Assembly (NCBI GenBank): GCA_002364755.1
Contig: DEZI01000005.1
Coordinates: forward strand, 119,600-183,599
Length of the DNA stretch: 64,000 nt
Direction of reading: 5' to 3'
From: Stenotrophomonas maltophilia
Lineage (GTDB): Bacteria > Pseudomonadota > Gammaproteobacteria > Xanthomonadales > Xanthomonadaceae
The notes under the pieces were generated by a model. The model was not told where the DNA came from and did no database searches. It saw only the letters and a program-made list of their open reading frames with translations. This document shows, piece by piece, positions 60,104-64,000 of this stretch (position 1 is the stretch's first letter; the number at the start of each line of letters is the position of its first letter). Both the position numbers and the translations under genes were made by a program.

Positions 60104-60583
60104 ATGCCCAACGCCTTCGACTTCGGTTTCGTTGACCTGGGTGGCCAGCCGCAGGCATTGGCGCAGTACCAGGGACGGCCGCTGCTGCTGGTCAACGTCG
60201 CCAGCCGCTGTGGCTTCACCCCGCAGTACACCGGCCTGGAACAGCTGTGGCAGGACTACCGCGACCGTGGCCTGGTGGTGATCGGCTTCCCCTGCAACCA
60301 GTTCGGTGGGCAGGAGCCGGGTGACGCGGCGCAGATCCGCCAGTTCTGTTCGCTGGACTATCCAGTCAGCTTCCCGCTGTCGCAGAAGATCGAGGTCAAT
60401 GGCGAGGGCGCCGACCCGCTGTGGCACTGGCTGTCGCACGAAAAGCGCGGGCTGCTGGGCATCGCCCGCATCAAATGGAACTTCAGCAAGTTCCTGCTCG
60501 ACCGCCAGGGCCAGGTGGTGGCGCGCTATGCGCCGACCACCGCACCGGAACAGCTGCGCATCGCGATCGAAGCGCTGCTGTGA
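60104..60583 (+). CDS. Glutathione peroxidase family protein
   Basis: Thiol peroxidase of 159 residues that detoxifies peroxides using glutathione or thioredoxin. Catalytic tetrad landmarks are VNVASRCGFTPQYTGLE (cysteine near residue 36, not selenocysteine), GFPCNQFGGQEPG and IKWNFSKFLLDRQG. ATG 60104 (MPNAFDFGF) was chosen; the longer frame from 60026 lacks a ribosome-binding site. It is divergent from dcp and followed by the SMAG array. Confidence 0.93.
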   Translation: MPNAFDFGFVDLGGQPQALAQYQGRPLLLVNVASRCGFTPQYTGLEQLWQDYRDRGLVVIGFPCNQFGGQEPGDAAQIRQFCSLDYPVSFPLSQKIEVNGEGADPLWHWLSHEKRGLLGIARIKWNFSKFLLDRQGQVVARYAPTTAPEQLRIAIEALL

Positions 60584-60588
60584 ACGCT

Positions 60589-61013
60589 ATCCGCCGGGCA
60601 TGGCCCGGCGCTACCGATGAAGCGCTCCTGTAGAGCCGAGCCCATGCTCGGCTGCTGTTCGGTGACCGATGCAGGCGCGCTGCGCGCGCAAGCCGAGCGC
60701 AGGCTCGGCTCTACCCCGATATCCGCCGGGCATGGCCCGGCGCTACCGATCAAGCGCTCCTGTAGAGCCGAGCCCATGCTCGGCTGCTGTTCGGTGACCG
60801 ATGCAGGCGCGCTGCGCGCGCAAGCCGAGCGCAGGCTCGGCTCTACCCCGTGATCCGCCGGGCATGGCCCGGCGCTACCGATCAAGCGCTCCTGTAGAGC
60901 CGAGCCCATGCTCGGCTGCTGTTCGGCGAACGATGCAGGCTCGCTGCGCGCACCAGCCGAGCGCAGCCTCGGCTCTACCCCGATATCCGCCGGGCATGGC
61001 CCGGCGCTACCGA
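60589..61013. repeat. Tandem array of SMAG palindromes, 132-base period
   Basis: Three full units start at 60589, 60721 and 60853, exactly 132 bases apart, and a partial fourth starts at 60985. Each unit holds an inverted GCCGGGCATGGCCCGGC element ending CTAC, a forward GTAGAGCCGAGCCCATGCTC element, and an inverted CCGAGC...GCTCGG element ending CTAC. That gives ten palindromes in all. The first two units are nearly identical; the third differs at a few bases. The array fills the gap between convergent gpx and fpr. Confidence 0.95.
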
Positions 61014-61019
61014 GGCACC

Positions 61020-61799
61020 TTATTTTTCGACGAAAGCGCGTTCGAACACGTAGTGGCCGGGCTGGCCGATACGCGGCGACACCTGGAAGCCACGCGCGTC
61101 GAGCACGGTGCGCAGATCGGCCAGCATCTGCGGGCTGCCGCAGATCATCGCGCGATCGTTTTCCGGGCTCAGTTCCGGCAGGCCCAGGGTGCGCTGCATC
61201 TCGCCGCTTTCCATCAGCTGGGTCAGGCGGCCCTGGTTGGCGAACGGCTCGCGGGTGACGGCCGGGTAGTACAGCAGCTTGTCGCCGATCATCTCGCCGA
61301 GGAACTCGTGCTCACGCAGCTCCTTCTCGAAGTAATCGCGATAGGCCAGGTCCTTCTCGTAGCGCACGCCGTGGCAGAGGATCACCTTCTCGAAGCGCTC
61401 ATAGGTTTCCGGGTCCTTGATGACCGACAGCCACGGCGCCATGCCGGTGCCGGTACCCAGCAGGTACAGGTTCTTGCCCGGGTGCAGATCGCTGATCAGC
61501 AGGGTGCCGGTGGGCTTCTTGCCGACCAGCACCTTGTCGCCCGGCTTGATGTGCTGCAGGCGCGAGGTCAGCGGGCCGTCCTGCACCTTGATGCTGAAGA
61601 ACTCCAGGTGTTCTTCCCAGTTGGCGCTGGCGATGGAGTACGCGCGCAGCAGCGGCCGCGCCTCGGTCTCCAGGCCGATCATCACGAACTGGCCGTTCTC
61701 GAAACGGAAGCCGCTGTCGCGGGTGAGGGTGAAACTGAAGTAGGCATCGGTCCAGTGGCGGACCTCAAGCACCGTTTCGGCGCCGAAAGCGGAAGACAT
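61020..61799 (-). CDS. fpr: Ferredoxin--NADP reductase
   Basis: FAD enzyme of 259 residues that exchanges electrons between NADPH and ferredoxin or flavodoxin. FAD-binding LLRAYSIAS (about residue 50), NADP-binding LLGTGTGMAPWLSVIK, CGSPQML and the bacterial C terminus HYVFERAFVEK are all present. ATG 61799 (MSSAFGAETV) gives the usual length. Two related inverted repeats lie 46-89 bases upstream and probably control it. Confidence 0.95.
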   Translation of the reverse strand: MSSAFGAETVLEVRHWTDAYFSFTLTRDSGFRFENGQFVMIGLETEARPLLRAYSIASANWEEHLEFFSIKVQDGPLTSRLQHIKPGDKVLVGKKPTGTLLISDLHPGKNLYLLGTGTGMAPWLSVIKDPETYERFEKVILCHGVRYEKDLAYRDYFEKELREHEFLGEMIGDKLLYYPAVTREPFANQGRLTQLMESGEMQRTLGLPELSPENDRAMICGSPQMLADLRTVLDARGFQVSPRIGQPGHYVFERAFVEK

Positions 61800-61844
61800 G
61801 GGGGCACATTCAGGCAATGGATTCGTCCCCGCCATTCTACCTCA

Positions 61845-61888
61845 AATGAGAGGGGTTCTCATTATCCGGAACGAGAGGCGTTCTCAGG
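61845..61888. promoter_or_regulatory. Doubled inverted-repeat operator upstream of fpr
   Basis: AATGAGA-GGGGT-TCTCATT (61845-61863, perfect 7-base arms) and a second copy AACGAGAGGCGTTCTCAGG (61870-61888) agree at 15 of 19 positions and are 25 bases apart. The first resembles a Fur-type box (AATGAGAAT...ATTCTCATT) with a GC-rich centre. Regulator unknown. Confidence 0.6.
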
Positions 61889-61893
61889 GCCGC

Positions 61894-63747
61894 TCAGCGA
61901 TACCCGGCGGCCTGCAGTTCGAACAGCTCGGCGTAGCGCCCGCCCTGGGCCATCAGCTCCTCGTGGGTGCCGCTGGCCTCCAGCCGGCCCTCAGCCAGCA
62001 CCAGGATGCGGTCGGCCATGCGCACCGAGGAAAACCGGTGCGAGATGAGCACGGCGGTGCGCCGGTCAGCCAGTTCGCGGAAGCGCTGGAACACCTCAAA
62101 CTCGGCGCGGGCGTCGAGCGCGGCGGTCGGCTCGTCGAGGATCATCACCTGCGCGTCGCGCATCCACGCGCGGGCGATGGCGATCTTCTGCCACTGCCCG
62201 CCGGACAGGTCCATGCCCTGCTTGAAGCGGCGGCCGATCAGCTGCTCGTAGCCGCCGGGCAGGGCATCGATCACCTCTTCGGCCATGCCCCGGCGCGCGG
62301 CATCGGCGATGCGGGCCTGGTCGGCCATCGCCTCGACCTGGCCGACGCCGATGTTCTCGCCGGCGGTGAGGTTGTAGCGCACGAAATCCTGGAAGATCAC
62401 CCCCAGGTTGGCGCGCAGATCGTCCAGGTCGTAGTCGCGCAGGTCGCGGCCGTCGAGCAGGATGCGGCCTTCGTCCGGCTCGTACAGCCGCGCCAGCAGC
62501 TTTACCAGGGTAGTCTTGCCAGCACCGTTCTCGCCCACCAGCGCCAGCACCTCACCGGCCTGCAGCTGGAAATCGAGGTGGCGCACCGCCCACTGCTCGG
62601 CATCGGGATAGCGGAAGCCGACGTTCTCAAACACGAAGCCCTGCTGGATCGGCCTCGGCACGCTGGCGGCGCCCTCGCGCGAATGGATTTCCGGTTCAAT
62701 CTGGAAGAACGAATACAGGTCGTCCAGGTACAACGCCTGGCTGGCCACCTGCGAGAAGCCGATGAGCAGGCCTTCCATCAGCTGGCGCAGGCGCAGGAAA
62801 CTGCCGGCGAGGAAGGTCAGGTCGCCGATCGAGAAATCGCCGCGTACCGTGCGCCAGGCGATATAGGCATAGGCGGTGTAATAACCCAGCGTGCCCAGTG
62901 CGGCCAGCACCGTGCCCCAGAATGCGCGCCGCCGCGCCAGCGCGCGGTTGGCCAAGAACAGGGCCGCGGACAGGCGCCGGTAGCGCTCCACCAGGAAGCG
63001 ATGCAGATTGAAGATCTTCACTTCCTTGGCCGTTTCCACGCTGGCACCGAGCTGGCGCAGGTAGTCCAGCTGGCGCCGCTCGGGCGTCCACAAGAAATTG
63101 AGGCTGTAACCGGCGGCGTTGAAATGCGATTCGCCGATGAAGGCCGGCACCAGTGCCAGCGCCAGCAGCAGGATCAGCCACGGCGCGTAGACCAGCAGGC
63201 CGACCGCCAGGCTGGCCACGGTGATCGCATCCTGCACCTGGCCGAACAGCTGGCTCATCAGGTTCATCCGGCCCATGGTCTGGCGCCGCGCGCGGTCAAG
63301 CTTGTCCTGCAGATCGGGGTCTTCGAAGTCCTCCAGGTCCAGCGTGGCGGCGTGTTCCATCAGGCGCACGCTGGTGGCGTTGGCGAACAGCTCCGACAGC
63401 AGTGCATCGGCATAGCTGACCAGCCGGCCGAGCAGGTCGGAGGCGATGGCCAGGCCGAATTCCAGCGCCAGCAGGCCCAACAGCGGATTCAACAAACCAC
63501 TGGACAGCGCCTCACCCAGCGGCGGGAACCCGGCCCCATGCTGACTCAGGTGCAGCGCGGTATCGATGATGAGCTTGCCCACATACAGCATCGCCACCGG
63601 CAGCAGTGCACGGATCAGGCGCAGGCCGAGGCTGGTAGCGGTCAACAGTGGGCTGGTCTGCCAGACCTGGCGCAGGAACGGCGGCAGGTTGCGCATCGCC
63701 TTGAAGCGCTGGCGCAGGCTGGGTTTCTTCTCGGGGGCAGGAGGCAT
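61894..63747 (-). CDS. ABC exporter (half-transporter, membrane domain fused to ATPase)
   Basis: A 617-residue half-transporter that should work as a homodimer. The N-terminal membrane domain has about six helices. The ATPase domain (about 360-617) has Walker A GENGAGKTT, signature DLSGGQWQKIAIARA, Walker B VMILDEPTAALD and the switch histidine in VLISHRFSS. The intact sites suggest an active exporter; the substrate is unknown. The start is ATG 63747. It precedes fpr by 94 bases in the same direction, but the operator pair there suggests separate control. Confidence 0.92.
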   Translation of the reverse strand: MPPAPEKKPSLRQRFKAMRNLPPFLRQVWQTSPLLTATSLGLRLIRALLPVAMLYVGKLIIDTALHLSQHGAGFPPLGEALSSGLLNPLLGLLALEFGLAIASDLLGRLVSYADALLSELFANATSVRLMEHAATLDLEDFEDPDLQDKLDRARRQTMGRMNLMSQLFGQVQDAITVASLAVGLLVYAPWLILLLALALVPAFIGESHFNAAGYSLNFLWTPERRQLDYLRQLGASVETAKEVKIFNLHRFLVERYRRLSAALFLANRALARRRAFWGTVLAALGTLGYYTAYAYIAWRTVRGDFSIGDLTFLAGSFLRLRQLMEGLLIGFSQVASQALYLDDLYSFFQIEPEIHSREGAASVPRPIQQGFVFENVGFRYPDAEQWAVRHLDFQLQAGEVLALVGENGAGKTTLVKLLARLYEPDEGRILLDGRDLRDYDLDDLRANLGVIFQDFVRYNLTAGENIGVGQVEAMADQARIADAARRGMAEEVIDALPGGYEQLIGRRFKQGMDLSGGQWQKIAIARAWMRDAQVMILDEPTAALDARAEFEVFQRFRELADRRTAVLISHRFSSVRMADRILVLAEGRLEASGTHEELMAQGGRYAELFELQAAGYR

Positions 63748-63779
63748 GCCGACATTGTGCGCGCGTAACGCGTGGAGAG

Positions 63780-63818
63780 GGGGTCAGATCCCTTTGCAGC
63801 GCACAGGGATCTGACCCC
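63780..63818. repeat. Perfect 14-base inverted repeat upstream of the ABC exporter gene
   Basis: GGGGTCAGATCCCT (63780-63793) pairs with AGGGATCTGACCCC (63805-63818) around an 11-base loop. It starts 33 bases before the exporter start codon, so it lies in its promoter or leader. Confidence 0.8.
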
Positions 63819-63819
63819 T

Positions 63820-63864
63820 TCATCCATGCGTGCCTGGATCTACCGTGCCGACCAACGGTCGGCA
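63820..63864. repeat. Two SMAG-type palindromes
   Basis: A degenerate minus-strand copy (GTAGATCCAGGCACGCATGG, 63820-63842) adjoins TGCCGACC-AAC-GGTCGGCA (63846-63864), the same stem class as at 4058-4076. Confidence 0.65.
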
Positions 63865-63922
63865 CCCACCACCAGCAGCTGGCACGGGATGCCGTTCCGA
63901 CAGGACGCGGGAAACTGTCGAC

Positions 63923-64000
63923 GGCGGGGTGGGTCAGGTCGCAGGGGCGTGAGCCGCATGGATGCGGCGACCGAGCTTACATGGACGTACTTGCAGCGTC
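63923..64000. repeat. Nested palindromic element, copy 3, cut by the window end
   Basis: A GC-rich left arm (GCGGGGTGGGTCAGGTCGCA from 63924) is followed by the perfect inner hairpin GCCGCATGGATGCGGC (63953-63968). A module GAGCTTACATGGACGTACTT is related to those in copies 1 and 2. The expected right arm lies beyond the window. Confidence 0.5.

Noticed and set aside
60526..60909. 127-residue repetitive protein with 44-residue repeats on the minus strand
   Set aside because: The 132-base repeat unit is a multiple of three, so any open unit stays open; it translates SMAG palindromes.
60589..61013. Possible CRISPR array
   Set aside because: Units are 132 bases, identical throughout with no variable spacers, and made of SMAG palindromes; no cas genes are near.

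Overview
This is a GC-rich chromosomal window from a gamma-proteobacterium of the Xanthomonadaceae, most likely Stenotrophomonas (S. maltophilia complex). The main support is the many short palindromes that begin with GTAG, which match the SMAG repeats described for S. maltophilia. The gene content also fits: pgaA, cydAB with cydDC, a complete ccm cluster, an Oar-like TonB receptor and a MetX-type acyltransferase. No phage, insertion sequence, CRISPR array or rRNA was seen. Coding density is high and most genes lie in overlapping operons.

Layout. 1-1482: start of pgaA (biofilm polysaccharide export), cut by the window edge, with a perfect CRP/Clp-type site upstream. 1906-2072: a large nested multi-hairpin element. 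2168-3373: an MFS transporter. 3564-3858: two identical tRNA-Pro(CGG) genes, each with its own promoter and terminator. 3914-10506: cytochrome bd oxidase (cydABX) divergent from its assembly ABC exporter (cydDC), with a perfect FNR-type site between them. 10578-12035: a DUF1294 membrane protein and metX. 12184-18975: the cytochrome c maturation operon ccmABCDEFGHI. 19173-21141: an aminotransferase and omega-amidase pair. 21260-22702: an exported protein and a lower-GC patch with two poorly supported small genes. 22895-26364: scpA-scpB-rluB. 26731-27308: yciI-like and bolA.

27472-40591 is a carbohydrate scavenging locus. It holds a LacI regulator, a TonB-dependent receptor, a GH144-type lipoprotein, a sugar ABC importer (binding protein plus two permeases, no ATPase), a 1055-residue multidomain glycoside hydrolase and a secreted endonuclease/exonuclease/phosphatase (EEP)-fold hydrolase. 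LacI-type operators sit before lacI and before the GH144 gene. The layout predicts outer-membrane uptake, periplasmic trimming and inner-membrane import of one oligosaccharide; the GH144 gene points to beta-1,2-glucan.

40755-49788: rne and rluC (divergent), zupT, a TonB-C lipoprotein, phhB, nfuA and a repetitive membrane protein. 49879-50750: a barnase-like RNase with its barstar. 50975-57690: superoxide dismutase, a secreted EEP-fold protein lacking its catalytic residues, a POT peptide transporter, a rhomboid protease, small proteins, a DUF3298 lipoprotein and a cyclopropane synthase-like methyltransferase. 57795-63747: Dcp-like peptidase, glutathione peroxidase, a 132-bp-period tandem array of SMAG palindromes, ferredoxin-NADP reductase with a doubled inverted-repeat operator, and an ABC exporter. 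The last bases hold more palindromic repeats.

Limits: functions come from reading motifs by eye, without database searches. Start codons marked as chosen rest on ribosome-binding sites, overlaps or family length.
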